Notes: generated from the sequence alone by a model not told the origin. DNA of 64,000 nt from Tropicimonas sp. IMCC34043 (GCF_003390845.1 NZ_QMEK01000001.1:806001-870000); one strand, 5' to 3'; shown: positions 51,748-62,703, counted from the first letter of the stretch. Program-made: numbers and translations.

Positions 51748-53322
51748 TCAGCGCTCCCGTGCCAGCATCGCGGCCACTTCGGCCACAAGATCGGCGCGCG
51801 CAATCTCGCGCTGCGCCGGCTGGCTTTTCCATTCCTCAAGGCTCGCCTCGGAGGCGATCTTCGCCCCCAGCACCAGATCCTTGATCTGCACCACGCCGCG
51901 CGCCGCCTCGTCCTCGCCCTGGATTACCGCGATGGGCGAGGCCCGTTTGTCGGCGTATTTGAGCTGGTTGCCAAAGTTCTTCGGATTGCCGAGATAGACC
52001 TCGGCCCGGATCCCGGCGTGGCGCAACTCGCCCACCATCGCCTGATAATCGGCCATCCGGGCGCGATCCATCACCGTCACGATCACCGGCCCGGCCGAGG
52101 CGCCGTCAAGCCGCCCCTTGGCGCGCAGCGCCGCCAGCAGCCGGTCGACCCCGATCGAGATCCCCGTCGCCGGCACGGCCTGCCCGGTGAAGCGCTTGAC
52201 CAGATCGTCGTAGCGCCCGCCACCGGCGACAGACCCGAAGGACCGCGGGCGGCCTTTCTCGTCCAGCACCTCGAAGGTCAGTTCGGCCTCGAACACGGGC
52301 CCGGTGTAGTAGCCAAGGCCACGCACCACGGAGGGGTCGATGACCGCGCGGTCGGGACCGATGCCCTGGGCGCGCAGCAATCCCGCGATCTCTTCGAGTT
52401 CGTCGACGCCAGCCTGGCCGGTCGCCGAGGCGCCGACCAGATGACGCAACCGGGTCAGCAGCACATTCTGCGGCACGCCGATCTGCTCGGCCGCTTCCAG
52501 TGCGAATTCCGATGACTCGGCCATCAGCGCGGTCAGTTCGTCCGGGGAGATTCCGCCAGCCTCGCCAGCCTCGACAAACGATATCACGATCTCGGCCTGC
52601 TCGTCGGACAGCCCGGCGCCATCGGTGAAATCGCCGCTTTCGTCCTTGCGCCCCTCGCCCAGCAGGGCGCGGACGCCCGCAGTGCCCAGCCGGTCAAGCT
52701 TGTCGATGGCGCGCAGCACGATGCCGCGTTCGTGCGCGAATTTCTCGGGATCGGCGGGGTCGAGCACGCCGGCGGCTTCCATCACCCCGTTCAGCACCTT
52801 GCGGTTGTTGATCCGCACGATGTAGTCGCCGCGCGGGATCCCGACCGCCTCGAGCGTGTCGCAGAGCATGGCGCAAACCTCGGCATCGGCGGCGACGGAC
52901 GGCGCCCCCACGGTATCGGCATCGCATTGATAGAACTGGCGGAACCGCCCTGGTCCCGGCTTCTCGTTGCGCCAGACCGGCCCCATGGCATAGCGCCGAT
53001 AGGGGCTTGGCAGGTCGTTGCGATATTGTGCGGCGACCCGGGCGAGCGGGGCCGTCAGGTCATAGCGCAGCGCCAGCCAGTCGCCGTCCTCCTCCCAGGC
53101 AAAGACGCCCTCGTTCGGGCGGTCGACATCGGGCAGGAACTTGCCAAGCGCCTCGACCGTCTCGACTGCCGAGGTTTCCAGCGGCTCGAAGCCGTAAAGA
53201 TGATAGACTTCGGCAATCTTGCCCAGCATCCGGTTGCGCTCGGCCACTTCCGCGCCAAGATAGTCGCGGAAGCCCTTCGGCGTCTCGGCCTTGGGGCGGC
53301 GGGGCTTTGTATCCTTGGCCAT
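51748..53322 (-). CDS. hisS: Histidyl-tRNA synthetase
   Basis: A 524-residue class II synthetase, about 100 longer than E. coli HisRS. Motif 2 reads [20 protein letters not shown], the HisA motifs [17 protein letters not shown] and [11 protein letters not shown] bind histidine, and motif 3 is [13 protein letters not shown]. The motif-2 loop EKPGPGR differs from the canonical ERPQxGR that contacts G-1/C73, in keeping with the noncanonical tRNA-His in this window. GAGGATC lies upstream of ATG 53322. The frame extends upstream but starts there. First gene of hisS-hisZ-hisG. Confidence 0.96.
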   Translation of the reverse strand: MAKDTKPRRPKAETPKGFRDYLGAEVAERNRMLGKIAEVYHLYGFEPLETSAVETVEALGKFLPDVDRPNEGVFAWEEDGDWLALRYDLTAPLARVAAQYRNDLPSPYRRYAMGPVWRNEKPGPGRFRQFYQCDADTVGAPSVAADAEVCAMLCDTLEAVGIPRGDYIVRINNRKVLNGVMEAAGVLDPADPEKFAHERGIVLRAIDKLDRLGTAGVRALLGEGRKDESGDFTDGAGLSDEQAEIVISFVEAGEAGGISPDELTALMAESSEFALEAAEQIGVPQNVLLTRLRHLVGASATGQAGVDELEEIAGLLRAQGIGPDRAVIDPSVVRGLGYYTGPVFEAELTFEVLDEKGRPRSFGSVAGGGRYDDLVKRFTGQAVPATGISIGVDRLLAALRAKGRLDGASAGPVIVTVMDRARMADYQAMVGELRHAGIRAEVYLGNPKNFGNQLKYADKRASPIAVIQGEDEAARGVVQIKDLVLGAKIASEASLEEWKSQPAQREIARADLVAEVAAMLARER

Positions 53323-53431
53323 GGGGGGCGATCCTCGGGTCGGCGTGTCGGGGCTGCGTCTAGCCCAAGGGGGGCTGACCCGCAAGCCGGGCCGGACCCC
53401 CGATGGGTGTGGGCAAGACAAGGGAATGATG

Positions 53432-53644
53432 ATGGACTCTACAACAGAGCTTCGGCGGATCGAGGAAGAACTGGCGCATCTGCACCGGCTGGGCGACGAG
53501 TTGTCGGACATCGTCGCCCGCCAGTCGGCCGAGATCGATCTGCTGACCCGCCGGGTTGCGATGTTGATGGACCGTGCCGCAAGGTCCGAACAGGAACAGA
53601 CGGGCGGCGCCGTCTTTGCCGACGAACGCCCGCCTCATTATTGA
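53432..53644 (+). CDS. slyX: SlyX-family protein
   Basis: A 70-residue protein that is almost wholly coiled coil ([42 protein letters not shown]) with the SlyX C-terminal PPHY end. Three ATGs in tandem lie near 53426-53432; the third has the best spacing from AAGGGA. Divergent from hisS. Its role is unknown in any organism. Confidence 0.88.
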   Translation: MDSTTELRRIEEELAHLHRLGDELSDIVARQSAEIDLLTRRVAMLMDRAARSEQEQTGGAVFADERPPHY

Positions 53645-53761
53645 CCGTGCGGGTGCGGGTGCGGGTGTGGGGCCTCGGGGGCCGCTTGGCGATTTGCCGC
53701 TGATGCCGGGCAGGGCGGATGCGCCCCCGGTTGGCGGGCAGGGGCATGCGCGGGGGGCGGA

Positions 53762-54487
53762 TCAGCGCAGCAGGTCGCGAAACGCCCGCCGCAGTTCGGC
53801 CACGCCGTTCGTCTCGTACCAGCGGCCATGGGCCAGGATCACCCGCTCGGGCCCCCAGCCGATCATCTGTTCCACGGCGGCGCGAAGGCGTTTACGCCCC
53901 TTGCGGAAGGTCCAGGCCATGTCCCGCGGCATCTTTCCGTCCGGATCGCGATTGCCGGCCAGCCGCAGCAGCGGCCAGACCCACCACGCCACTTTCGCGC
54001 GCTCGAAATTCTCGATCAGGTCGGTCAGGATCAGGGTTCGGCTTGCGGCATGAAAGAACACCGCCTCGCGATGGACCTCGCTGCCCTCGACCAGCATCCA
54101 GGCGATCTCGGGCTCCCATGGCGTCGCCGTGCCGGGTTCCAGCAGGTGATCGATCCGCGGCGTTGTGCCGTGGCTCGCCGCGCGCTCGGCCACGCCGGGG
54201 GCGGCCCAGACCGTCGCCTCGGGGAATGCCGTGGCCCAGTCGCCCAGGGCCGCATAGTGGATCCAGTTCGGCGCCACCAGATGCGCGACCGGCCCGAGTG
54301 CGGTCACGGCCTCCCGTACCGCCGCATTCAGCCGGATCGGCGAATGGACCCAGAGGCTGCCATCGCGCAGCCGGATCACGGTCATCCGGGTCGGGAACGG
54401 CAGGTGCAGGAAGGAAATCTCGGGGCCGTCCACCACCCAGATGTCCGGCGCCACCGGTTTCGGCAGATCGAGCGGATCATAAGGCAT
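53762..54487 (-). CDS. DUF4336 (metallo-beta-lactamase-fold-like) protein
   Basis: A 241-residue protein of the DUF4336 group, related to the metallo-hydrolase fold. It begins PLDLPKPVAPDIWVVDGPEISFL, then TRMTVIRLRDGSLWVHSPIRL, LVAPNWIHYAALGDWATAFPEA and VILTDLIENFER. It ends GWGPERVILAHGRW. Several metal-binding His of true beta-lactamases are missing, so hydrolase activity is doubtful. GGGGAACGG precedes the ATG at 54487. The function is unknown. Confidence 0.78.
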   Translation of the reverse strand: MPYDPLDLPKPVAPDIWVVDGPEISFLHLPFPTRMTVIRLRDGSLWVHSPIRLNAAVREAVTALGPVAHLVAPNWIHYAALGDWATAFPEATVWAAPGVAERAASHGTTPRIDHLLEPGTATPWEPEIAWMLVEGSEVHREAVFFHAASRTLILTDLIENFERAKVAWWVWPLLRLAGNRDPDGKMPRDMAWTFRKGRKRLRAAVEQMIGWGPERVILAHGRWYETNGVAELRRAFRDLLR

Positions 54488-54610
54488 GGCACCGTTCCCC
54501 GTTTTCACCGGCCGCGCCTGATGCGGCGCAACCGTATTCCATCGTCTCTGAATCTTGTGTCAGATATATGAAATTTCTGACACTTGAGGCGGAAACCTAA
54601 TGCAGAACCT

Positions 54611-56194
54611 TCACGCCGTGACCAGATTACCCGCCAGCGCCGCGTCGATCAGCGCCACGGTCTCGTCGACACCAAACAGCGCGATGAACCCGCCGAACCG
54701 CGGCCCTTGGCTTGCCCCCATCAGCACTTCGTAGATCGCCTTGAACCAGTCCCTGAGCGGATCGAAACCATGCTCCTTGCCGACGGCAAAGACGAGGCCC
54801 TGCAGCGCCTCGGCATCGAGCCCGCCATCCCAGCTGCGAAGCCGCTCGGCCAGATCGGCAAGGGCTGCGCGTTCCATGTCGGTCGGTGCCCGGAACACCT
54901 TCTCGGGCTTCACGAAGTCGTTGTAATAGCGCACCGCAAATCCCGCCGCCTGATCGAGACCGGGATGGGTTTCGGGCGCGGCATCGGGCGCGTAGCGGCG
55001 GATGAAGCCCCAGAGCGTTTCCTTGTCGTCGGCGCCGGCGACAGAGGCGAGGTTCAGCAGCATGGCAAAGCTGACCACCATGTCCGAGGCCGGCACCTCG
55101 CCGCCATGGATATGCCAGACCGGATTGGCGAGCCGCGCCTTGGCGTCCTGCCCCGCATAGGCCTGCAATTGCTGATGATATTCGTCGACCGCCTTCGGGA
55201 TCACGTCGAAATACATCCGCTTGGCGGTCTTCGGCTTTTGGAACATGAAATAGGCAAGGCTTTCGGTCGAGGCATAGGTCAGCCATTCGTCGATCGACAG
55301 CCCGTTGCCCTTCGACTTCGAGATCTTTTCGCCGTTCTCGTCGAGGAACAGTTCATAGGTGAAATGCTCGGGTGCAGGCGTGCCGAGGATCTTGCAGATC
55401 GCGTCATAGATCGGCGTGTTGGTCGAATGGTCCTTGCCGTACATCTCGAAATCGACACCGAGTGCGGCCCAGCGGGCGCCGAAATCGGGCTTCCACTGCA
55501 GCTTCACGTTGCCGCCCGTCACCGGCAGGGTCCATTCGCGCCCCGTCTCGTCGTCGAAGGTGATGGTGCCGTCCTTGGCATCGACATGCTTCAACGGCAC
55601 ATAGAGAACCCGGCCGGTCTCGGGGTGGATCGGCAGGAAGATCGAATAGGTCTGCTGACGCTCCTCGCGCAGCGATTTCAGCATCACCTGCATCAGCGCG
55701 TCATAGCGTTCGGCGCAGCGCAGCAGGATCTCGTCGAACTGGCCCGAGCGATAGAAGTCGGTGGCCGAGATGAATTCGTATTCGAACCCGAAGGTGTCGA
55801 GGAACCGCCGCAGCATGGCGTTGTTGTGGTGTCCGAAGCTGTCGAACTCGCCGAACGGGTCGGGGACCGAGGTCAGCGGCCGCTGCAGGTGTTCGCGCAG
55901 CATCTCCTGGTTCGGCACGTTGTCGGGGACCTTGCGCATCCCGTCGAGGTCGTCCGAGAAACAGAACAGCCGGGTCGGGATGTCGCTGATCTGGGTGAAG
56001 GCGTGGCGGATCATCGTGGTGCGCGCGACCTCGCCGAAGGTGCCGATATGGGGCAGGCCAGAGGGGCCATAGCCGGTCTCGAACAGGACATATCCCTTCT
56101 CGGGGGGCGTTGTTTCGTACCGTTTCAGCACCCGGCGTGCCTCTTCGAAGGGCCAGGCCTTGGAGGTCATCGCGGCGTCGCGGAATTCGGGCAT
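54611..56194 (-). CDS. lysK: Lysyl-tRNA synthetase, class I
   Basis: A 527-residue class I LysRS (archaeal/alphaproteobacterial type) in place of the class II enzyme. The HIGH signature is [11 protein letters not shown] and the KMSKS-like motif is [16 protein letters not shown] and GKDHSTN line the active site; the C-terminal helices bind the anticodon. It attaches lysine to tRNA-Lys. No class II lysS is in the window. Divergent from the TerB-like gene. Confidence 0.96.
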   Translation of the reverse strand: MPEFRDAAMTSKAWPFEEARRVLKRYETTPPEKGYVLFETGYGPSGLPHIGTFGEVARTTMIRHAFTQISDIPTRLFCFSDDLDGMRKVPDNVPNQEMLREHLQRPLTSVPDPFGEFDSFGHHNNAMLRRFLDTFGFEYEFISATDFYRSGQFDEILLRCAERYDALMQVMLKSLREERQQTYSIFLPIHPETGRVLYVPLKHVDAKDGTITFDDETGREWTLPVTGGNVKLQWKPDFGARWAALGVDFEMYGKDHSTNTPIYDAICKILGTPAPEHFTYELFLDENGEKISKSKGNGLSIDEWLTYASTESLAYFMFQKPKTAKRMYFDVIPKAVDEYHQQLQAYAGQDAKARLANPVWHIHGGEVPASDMVVSFAMLLNLASVAGADDKETLWGFIRRYAPDAAPETHPGLDQAAGFAVRYYNDFVKPEKVFRAPTDMERAALADLAERLRSWDGGLDAEALQGLVFAVGKEHGFDPLRDWFKAIYEVLMGASQGPRFGGFIALFGVDETVALIDAALAGNLVTA

Positions 56195-56338
56195 CTGAAA
56201 CGGTCTTTCCTGGTCTGACGCGGCCCCATGCCGCGCAAAAGCGGACGGACCCGTTGGTCCGACCGCCGCACTCCCTATTGCGGGGTGGGCTTCGCGTCAA
56301 TAAATCTGCAGCGACCAAGACCCAAGAAGGAACCGAAA

Positions 56339-56761
56339 ATGGCCCACGACCCGAACCCGATTTCGCCCCAGGACGCGCTGGTCGCGGTCATGATTGCCAC
56401 CTCGGTCTCGGACGAGAACATCCGGACCTCGGAGCTTGTCACCATCGAGCGGATCGTGAATCACCTGCCCATCTTTGGCGAGTACGATGCCGACCACATC
56501 CGCTCCATGGGCGAACTGGTGTTCGATCTTTTCGAGGAGGAGGACGGGGTCGACGCGCTTCTCGGGCTTTGCAGCAAGGCGCTGCCCGAAGAGTTGTACG
56601 AGACCGCCTATGCACTGTGTTGCGACGTGGCGGCATCCGACGGGCGGCTTTCGGACCAGGAACTTCAGTTGCTTGCCGAGATTCGTTATGCCTTCAATAT
56701 CCCGCGGCTGCATGCGGCGTCGATCGAGTGGGGCGCGCGGGTTCGGCATCGGACGATCTGA
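56339..56761 (+). CDS. TerB-family (tellurite resistance-like) protein
   Basis: A 140-residue all-helical protein with the TerB-like pattern: ALVAVMIATSVSDENIRTSELVTIERIV, then YALCCDVAASDGRLSDQELQLLAEIRYAFNI. The two acidic D-x-x-x-x-E/D motifs (VSDENI..SE and ASDGRLSDQE) are characteristic metal-binding loops. GAAGGAACC precedes the ATG at 56339. TerB domains occur in stress and phage-resistance systems, but lone TerB proteins are common and this one has no ter neighbour. Function unknown. Confidence 0.87.
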   Translation: MAHDPNPISPQDALVAVMIATSVSDENIRTSELVTIERIVNHLPIFGEYDADHIRSMGELVFDLFEEEDGVDALLGLCSKALPEELYETAYALCCDVAASDGRLSDQELQLLAEIRYAFNIPRLHAASIEWGARVRHRTI

Positions 56762-56883
56762 GGAATCGGGCGACAGATCTGTGTCTGGGCCGATTGTGTC
56801 TGGGCCGATGGGTCGCTTGACGACAGGGTGACCCGACACGTGTTGCCCGCGCAGGACGGCGCGGGATTCGGTTCGCGGTGCCG

Positions 56884-58425
56884 CTACAACGCTTGTGGCG
56901 CGTGGACCTTGCACCAGCGGTCGATCAGGCGAAGCTGCAGATTGCGCGAACGGCCGAGCCAGGGCTGCAGGCCCTCGGGGCCCTCGCGCTGGTCGATGGT
57001 GAGGGCGTCACGCCGGGGCACGTCGGCGGTGAAGATGGTGAAGGCAAGCTTCCTGCCCTCGGGCAGGGTGGCATAGCCCGCCAGCGCACTGACAAAATTC
57101 AGTGTCCCGGTCTTGCCCTGAATCGTCACCGGATAACCCGGGTCCGGCCTTCCGTGGTCGTCCTTCATCCGGATCGGCTTCAGAATCGGCTCAAGATCGA
57201 CCTCGGGGCCGATCTGGACCAGCGCCTGCACCATGTCGTTGGCGGTGATCCGGCTGGTCCCGCCAAGCCCGGAATGATCGACCAGCGTGGGCGGCGGCAG
57301 CGTGATGCGCTCGCCAAGCCAGTCGCCCATCTGTGCCGCCGACACCGGCAGCGGCTCGGGCCTTCCGGCACGGGCGGCGGTCGTCGTCAGCCCCACCGCC
57401 TCGGCGGTCATGTTGGTGGAATATTTCAGCATGTCGCGCAGGATCTCGCGCAGATCCTCGCTTTCAACCTCGGCCAGAACGGTGCCTTGGGGGGCGGAGG
57501 CGGCCTCTTCGGCGGTGGGCAGGACGATTCCGTGAAGCTTGGCGAAATCCTGCAGCACCTCGGCGGTATAGGCGGAAGGCCGGCGCACCGGCAGCCAGCG
57601 GCTGCCACTCTCGCCAAGCGCCCAGGAGGCCACGGACCAGACCTCGGCATCGCCGTTGTCGGCATAGGTATAGATCGGCATCTTGCGGGGATCGACGCTC
57701 ATCCGTGCGGTCGTGACCGCGGGGCGATAGCTGTCCGATCGGGCATCCATCGTCGTGTCCCAGCCCTTGCCGGCGCGATGCCATTCGAAATGCACCCGGT
57801 TGAAATTGAGGTTCAGCCCCGAAATGCCAGGGTTATAGCCGACCTGCACCGGCTGGTCGGGGTCGATGGCGTTGATCTGCGGCAGCGCCTGGCTCCAGGT
57901 CAGGAACAGACCCTCGACCGCGGTCACGCCAGCGGCCTTCAGCCCCACGGCAAGCTCTGCCAGACGGTTGGTGTCGAGCGTCGGGTCGCCCGAGCCCACC
58001 AGCGCCAGATCGCCCTTGAGCACGCCGTCCTCGATCGGTCCTGTGGCAATGAGCCGGGTCTTGAAGCGATAGCTCGGGCCAAGCGTTTTCAGCGCATAGA
58101 GCGAGGTGATCGTCTTCATCGTGCTCGCCGGCGGCAGGCCGAGGTCCGGGTTCATGACCTCCAGCACCTCGCCGGTCGCGGCATCGGCCACGACAAAGCC
58201 GACCTGCGACGCCTCGCCAAGCCGCGCCTTTTCAACCAGCGATTCCGCGGAAGGGGCGGATGGGCCGGCGGGCTTTGCGGGTGCGACTGCCACGCCGCGT
58301 TCGCTCGGCCGCGGCGGCGGGCGATGCGAAACCTCGGGAGCTTCGGCAATGGCCAGACTTGCACCGCTGGTCAGCAGACCAGCAAGAACCGCCCGGCGCG
58401 AGAGGGTGAAAGGAAATCGAGACAT
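56884..58425 (-). CDS. dacB: D-alanyl-D-alanine carboxypeptidase/endopeptidase (PBP4 family), Tat-exported
   Basis: A 513-residue S13 peptidase. The N-terminus ([10 protein letters not shown], then ASLAIAEA) is a twin-arginine signal, so it is folded before export. The catalytic triad is the Ser and Lys in PASTMKTI, Ser-x-Asn in STNMTAE and KTG in [12 protein letters not shown]4-type enzymes trim or cut peptidoglycan cross-links in the periplasm. The start at 58425 is chosen because the Tat motif follows directly; no ribosome site is visible, and an ATG at 58461 is an alternative. Divergent from hisC. Confidence 0.9.
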   Translation of the reverse strand: MSRFPFTLSRRAVLAGLLTSGASLAIAEAPEVSHRPPPRPSERGVAVAPAKPAGPSAPSAESLVEKARLGEASQVGFVVADAATGEVLEVMNPDLGLPPASTMKTITSLYALKTLGPSYRFKTRLIATGPIEDGVLKGDLALVGSGDPTLDTNRLAELAVGLKAAGVTAVEGLFLTWSQALPQINAIDPDQPVQVGYNPGISGLNLNFNRVHFEWHRAGKGWDTTMDARSDSYRPAVTTARMSVDPRKMPIYTYADNGDAEVWSVASWALGESGSRWLPVRRPSAYTAEVLQDFAKLHGIVLPTAEEAASAPQGTVLAEVESEDLREILRDMLKYSTNMTAEAVGLTTTAARAGRPEPLPVSAAQMGDWLGERITLPPPTLVDHSGLGGTSRITANDMVQALVQIGPEVDLEPILKPIRMKDDHGRPDPGYPVTIQGKTGTLNFVSALAGYATLPEGRKLAFTIFTADVPRRDALTIDQREGPEGLQPWLGRSRNLQLRLIDRWCKVHAPQAL

Positions 58426-58631
58426 GCGGGGGTGGTACCGAATGCGCCGCTGGTCCCGCAAGCGGTCTTGCGGCTCTGGATCGAATTGTCACGAATTCTT
58501 GGGCCGGAACCTGCAGGGCGAACTCGGCGATACAGACTTTTGGGCAGGGTGCGGGCGCGGCCTTGCCGCCGCCCCGTCGCACTGGCGCAGCCGCGGGCCT
58601 GCCGCTATATCGGGCCCGCAAGGAGAGTCCA

Positions 58632-59717
58632 ATGACCGCCATCAAACCCCAGCCCGGCATTCTCGAGATCGCGCTCTATCAGGGCGGCCAGAGCCGCATC
58701 GAGGGGGTCGAGGACGTGCTGAAGCTGTCGTCGAACGAAAACCCCTTTGGCGCCAGCCCGAAGACCAAACAGGCCATCGCCGACGCTATCGCCGAGGTGC
58801 ACCGCTATCCCAACACCGACCATGGTCCCTTGCGCCAGGCGATCGGCGAGGTGCACGGGCTCGACCCCGACCGGATCATTTGTGGTGTGGGCAGCGATGA
58901 GGTGATCCAGTTCCTGTGCCAGGCCTATGCCGGGCCGGGGGACGAGGTTCTGCACACCGAACACGGGTTTGCGATGTACCGGATCTCGGCGCTGGCGGCC
59001 GGCGCGACGCCGGTCGAGGTGAGAGAGCGCGAGCGGGTCACCGATGTCGATGCGCTGCTTGACGCCGTGACGCCGCAGACAAGGCTCGTTTTCATCGCCA
59101 ATCCGAACAACCCCACCGGCACGATGATCGGCGGCAACGAGGTGGCGCGGCTGGCGGCAGGCCTGCCCGAGGGCGCGATCCTCGTGCTAGACGGTGCCTA
59201 TGCCGAGTTCGTCGAGGGCTTCGACGGCGGCGCGGCCCTGGTCGATGCGCGCGACAATGTCTTCATGACCCGGACCTTCTCCAAGCTCTACGGGCTTGGC
59301 GGTTTGCGGATCGGCTGGGGCTATGGTCCGCGCGCGATCATCGACGTGCTGAACCGGATCCGTCAGCCCTTCAACCTGTCCGAGCTGCAGATGGCCGCCG
59401 CCATTGCCGCGGTACAGGACCGGGACTGGGCCGAACGCTGCCGGATCGAGAATGCACGGATGCGGGTGTGGCTGGCCGAGGAACTGGCCGCCCTCGGCGT
59501 GGCCTCGGACACGAGCCTTGCCAATTTCGTGCTGGCGCGCTTTGCCGACGCGGCCGAGGCCGAGGCGGCGGATGCGCATCTGAAATCTCTGGGCGTGATC
59601 GTGCGCCGTGTGGCGGGCTACAAGCTGCCGAACTGCCTGCGCATCACGGTGGGCGACGAGGCCGGCTGCCGGCGGGTGGTCGAGGGCGTGAAGTCGTTCC
59701 GGGCACGGCCGCGATGA
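58632..59717 (+). CDS. hisC: Histidinol-phosphate aminotransferase
   Basis: A 361-residue class I/II PLP aminotransferase. It has [18 protein letters not shown], the [11 protein letters not shown] block, the PLP Lys in [15 protein letters not shown] and [14 protein letters not shown]. It transfers an amino group to imidazole-acetol phosphate; HisC enzymes can also act on phenylpyruvate and prephenate. AAGGAGAGTCC precedes ATG 58632. Coupled by ATGA overlap to tyrC, so histidine and tyrosine synthesis enzymes share an operon, an arrangement consistent with dual use. Confidence 0.95.
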   Translation: MTAIKPQPGILEIALYQGGQSRIEGVEDVLKLSSNENPFGASPKTKQAIADAIAEVHRYPNTDHGPLRQAIGEVHGLDPDRIICGVGSDEVIQFLCQAYAGPGDEVLHTEHGFAMYRISALAAGATPVEVRERERVTDVDALLDAVTPQTRLVFIANPNNPTGTMIGGNEVARLAAGLPEGAILVLDGAYAEFVEGFDGGAALVDARDNVFMTRTFSKLYGLGGLRIGWGYGPRAIIDVLNRIRQPFNLSELQMAAAIAAVQDRDWAERCRIENARMRVWLAEELAALGVASDTSLANFVLARFADAAEAEAADAHLKSLGVIVRRVAGYKLPNCLRITVGDEAGCRRVVEGVKSFRARPR

Positions 59718-60670
59718 CCGCGATCTATGATCGTGTGGCCTATATCGGGCTGGGGCTGATCGCCTCGTCGATGATCCATGCCGGTCGGCGCGCCGGGCTG
59801 CAACGGATGATCGTCGGCACCGCGCGCTCGGCCGAGACCCGCGCCATCGCCCGCGAGGACGGGCTCTGCGATCTGGTGACCGAGACCGCGGCCGAAGCGG
59901 TCGCTGATGCCGATCTGGTGGTTCTTTGCGTGCCGGTCGGCGCGATGGCGGCCGTGGCCGAGGAAATCGGGCCGCACCTGAAACCGGGCTGCACGCTCAG
60001 CGACGTCGGCTCGGTCAAGCGGGCGGTGATCGAGGCTGTCCGGCCGCACCTGCCCGACGGCGTGCATTTCATCCCCGCCCACCCGCTGGCCGGGACCGAA
60101 CATTCCGGGCCGCGGTCGGGCTTTGCCGAGCTTTTCGACAACCGCTACACGCTCGTCGTGCCCGATGGCGCGGTCGATGCCGATGCGCTCGACCGGCTGA
60201 CCCGGTTCTGGGAGGGCATGGGCGCCCATGTCGAGGTGATGGAGCCCGAGCACCACGATCTGGTGCTGATGGTGACAAGCCACGCGCCGCACCTGATCGC
60301 CTATACGATGGTGGGCGTCGCCGACGATCTGCGCCGCGTGACCGACAGCGAAGTGATCAAGTATTCCGCGGCCGGGTTTCGCGACTTCACCCGCATCGCC
60401 GCGTCGGACCCGACCATGTGGCGCGATGTGTTCCTGAACAACCGCGAAGCCACGATGGAGATCCTCGGCCGGTTCATCGAGGAACTGATGCGGCTGCAGC
60501 GGGCGATCCGCAAGGGCGATGGCGATCTGCTGTTCGACTATTTCACCCGGACACGGGCGATCCGGCGTAGTATCATCGAGGCGGGGCAGGACACTGCCGC
60601 CCCCGATTTCGGCCGCGGCGGCAGGCCCGGCCAAAGGACAGGCGAGAGCGGAGAGGGCGAGACCACGTGA
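59714..60670 (+). CDS. tyrC: Prephenate/arogenate dehydrogenase family protein
   Basis: A 318-residue TyrA-superfamily dehydrogenase with the Rossmann [11 protein letters not shown], the [39 protein letters not shown] and [12 protein letters not shown] blocks; the His in [10 protein letters not shown] binds substrate. It oxidatively decarboxylates prephenate or arogenate toward tyrosine. It overlaps hisC by 4 bases and its stop overlaps the next start (GTGA). Specificity cannot be read. The symbol follows common use for this hisC-linked form. Confidence 0.92.
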   Translation: MTAIYDRVAYIGLGLIASSMIHAGRRAGLQRMIVGTARSAETRAIAREDGLCDLVTETAAEAVADADLVVLCVPVGAMAAVAEEIGPHLKPGCTLSDVGSVKRAVIEAVRPHLPDGVHFIPAHPLAGTEHSGPRSGFAELFDNRYTLVVPDGAVDADALDRLTRFWEGMGAHVEVMEPEHHDLVLMVTSHAPHLIAYTMVGVADDLRRVTDSEVIKYSAAGFRDFTRIAASDPTMWRDVFLNNREATMEILGRFIEELMRLQRAIRKGDGDLLFDYFTRTRAIRRSIIEAGQDTAAPDFGRGGRPGQRTGESGEGETT

Positions 60671-61548
60671 GAGCCATCTGGATGCCGGCGGCAACGGTCG
60701 CCCTGGCTGCGGGAGCCGCTCTGGCCGACCCGCCCGATGTCTCGCCCCGCCCGGTACCCAGAAACGCCATGACCGCGGCTCAGGCGCAACCCGACCTGCA
60801 TCAGGTCGTTGTGCCGGTTGGTGTGCTGGTCGCGGTGATGGCCGATGGCGAACGCGGCGTGCCACAGCCCGAACCGCGCCCTTCCGTTCCGCCCGAGGCG
60901 GTCGCTGTGGCCGTGCCCGTGGCGGTGCCGCAGATCGCATTCCCCGAGGCCCCGCGCCCCGAGGCCCGGCCGACCGGATTTCTGAAGAATATGCTCCCCG
61001 GTGGGGCAAACACTGCTCCGGCCAAAGGCGCGGTCTGCGGCGTTCGGACGATCCGCGGCACCGAGCTTGCCGACATCGGCAACCCGGCACGCGGCTGCGG
61101 TATCGACGATCCGGTGAAGGTGACCGAAGTGGCCGGCGTGTCGCTGTCGACCTCGGTGACGATCGACTGCCCGACCGCCAGGGCGCTGAACAGCTGGGTC
61201 GAAAAGGGGCTGAAGCCGGCGATCGGACGGCGCGGCGGCGGGGTCGTCGAACTGACCATCTTTGCAAGCTATGCCTGCCGGAGCCGCAACAACATCCCGG
61301 GCGGCAAGCTGTCGGAACATGGCCGCGGCCACGCGGTCGATGTCGGCGGCCTTACCCTGAAGGACGGGACCAAGGTGACGGTCCTCGACCACTGGCGCAG
61401 CCGCAAGTACGGCGCACCTCTGCGCAAGGCCCACGCCGCGGCCTGCGGCCCCTTTGGCACCGTGCTCGGCCCGAAGGCGGACAAGTACCACCGCAACCAT
61501 TTCCACCTCGACACCGCGCAGTATCGCAGCGGTCCCTTCTGCCAATAG
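60667..61548 (+). CDS. Exported extensin-like protein (putative metallopeptidase fold)
   Basis: A 293-residue protein with a short signal peptide (to about residue 20, cleavage after ALAD), a Pro/Ala/Val-rich linker to about residue 100 and an Extensin-like_C domain. Conserved Cys (AVCGVRTI, GCGIDD, DCPTARALNSW, YACRSR, ACGPFG, GPFCQ) likely form disulfides. HGRGHAVDVGG and HRNHFHLD hold the His/Asp ligands seen in related peptidoglycan-active metallopeptidases. It starts with GTG at 60667 overlapping tyrC's stop. A cell-wall role in the periplasm is likely. Confidence 0.86.
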   Translation: MRAIWMPAATVALAAGAALADPPDVSPRPVPRNAMTAAQAQPDLHQVVVPVGVLVAVMADGERGVPQPEPRPSVPPEAVAVAVPVAVPQIAFPEAPRPEARPTGFLKNMLPGGANTAPAKGAVCGVRTIRGTELADIGNPARGCGIDDPVKVTEVAGVSLSTSVTIDCPTARALNSWVEKGLKPAIGRRGGGVVELTIFASYACRSRNNIPGGKLSEHGRGHAVDVGGLTLKDGTKVTVLDHWRSRKYGAPLRKAHAAACGPFGTVLGPKADKYHRNHFHLDTAQYRSGPFCQ

Positions 61549-61643
61549 ACCACCGCACAGCGGCAAAACCGTCGAACGACCGCCCCGCCGACAGCCGCAG
61601 AGCCGCCCCTACACCTTCTTCTGTTCGAAAATATCCCGGGGGT

Positions 61644-61680
61644 GTCCCGCAAGGCGGGACGGGGGCAGAGCCCCCTTCTT
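61644..61680 (+). terminator. Double hairpin terminator between convergent genes; resembles a dispersed repeat
   Basis: Two stems lie back to back: GTCCCGC-aag-GCGGGAC (61644-61660) and GGGGG-cagag-CCCCC (61661-61675) followed by TTCTT. It separates the rightward extensin gene from the leftward DUF2125 gene and can serve both. A preceding GAAAATATCCCGGGGGTG (from 61627) is the sort of conserved lead that repeats in Rhodobacteraceae genomes, a point from memory. Confidence 0.65.
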
Positions 61681-61695
61681 GCCGTCGCCGCCAGC

Positions 61696-62703
61696 TCACC
61701 GCAGCCGCAGCACCGGCGCCGGCCCGACCGGCAGGATGCCGATCCTCGTGCGGCCGTTGCGGAAGGTCACCGGGATATCGAGCGTCTTCTTGCTGCCGGC
61801 AAATCCGCTGGCGATCTGCAGCGCCGATTCGAGGCCACTGACCACGGCGCCCGGGACGCTGCCGCTTTCGCGCAGCAATTCCAGCATGTCGCGCCAGTTC
61901 GTGGCCTTCACCAGGATCTCGCCGCTGACCTGACCTGCCGCGTCGAGCGTCAGATCGCCCGCCACCCGCAGATCGAGCTGGCCCCACCGGGCGCCGAGAT
62001 CGCGGATGTCGATCTCGCGGGGCTGCGGCGTCAGGCCTTCCAGCGCCGTGCGGTCGAGCGGGCGGTCGAGCCGCAGCGCCAGATCGGCGTTCAGCCGCTC
62101 GATCGTGCCCGGCGCCATGCCCATACCCGCCAGCCGTGCCAGAGGCCCCGAGCCCGGCGTCAGCCCGCTCACCTCGACCCCGAGGTCGTACCAGCCGTCG
62201 CGCCCCGCGGTCGGCCGCACGGCGAGCCGCGTCTCCGCGACCGTCCCGGCCCATCCGGCGTCCGAGACAAGCGACAGGTCCTTGAAGATCGCCACCGCCT
62301 CGTCGATCGCGCGGGCTTGCCCCGGCAGGAAGTTGACGCTGCCGCGCAGATCCTCGCCGGTCATCTCGATCCGCTCATAGGGGGTCTGCAGCGTCATGGT
62401 ATCGGCCGAGACCAGAACATAGTGGTTGTTTTCATAGTTCAGCCCGAGGATCTGCAGGAACGGTGTGCTCCAGACCCAGCCGGCTTCGGTATTCGCGAGC
62501 GTCAGATCGCTGATCGTGGTGTCGATCCGGGTGGGAAAGCCCTGGATCGAGATATCGGACCACTCGGCCTGCCAACCGGCGGCGCGGCGTTCGTTCAGCC
62601 AGGCATGGACGTTGCGCGAGGTGGTCCAGACACCCCAACCCCACCACAGCCCCCAGGCCACAGCCACCAGCAGGACGAGCCACAGCAATCGCATCGGTTT
62701 CAT
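61696..62703 (-). CDS. DUF2125-family membrane-anchored periplasmic protein
   Basis: A 335-residue protein with one N-terminal membrane helix (LLWLVLLVAVAWGLWWGWGV, about residues 6-25) and a periplasmic remainder. It has the DUF2125 opening block DISIQGFPTRIDTTISDL, a long beta-rich middle (LGLNYENNHYVLVSADTM) and DLRVAGDLTLDAAGQVSGE near the end. The family is known in Rhizobiales and Rhodobacterales and has an AsmA-like or lipid-transfer flavour, but no proven role. AAAGGGG lies upstream of the ATG at 62703. Divergent from chaC. Confidence 0.83.
   Translation of the reverse strand: MKPMRLLWLVLLVAVAWGLWWGWGVWTTSRNVHAWLNERRAAGWQAEWSDISIQGFPTRIDTTISDLTLANTEAGWVWSTPFLQILGLNYENNHYVLVSADTMTLQTPYERIEMTGEDLRGSVNFLPGQARAIDEAVAIFKDLSLVSDAGWAGTVAETRLAVRPTAGRDGWYDLGVEVSGLTPGSGPLARLAGMGMAPGTIERLNADLALRLDRPLDRTALEGLTPQPREIDIRDLGARWGQLDLRVAGDLTLDAAGQVSGEILVKATNWRDMLELLRESGSVPGAVVSGLESALQIASGFAGSKKTLDIPVTFRNGRTRIGILPVGPAPVLRLR

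Noticed and set aside
56339-56761. TerB-like gene as part of a tellurite-resistance or phage-defence island
   Set aside because: No terC, terD, terY or other defence gene is near; the neighbours are lysK and dacB, so it is a lone family member.
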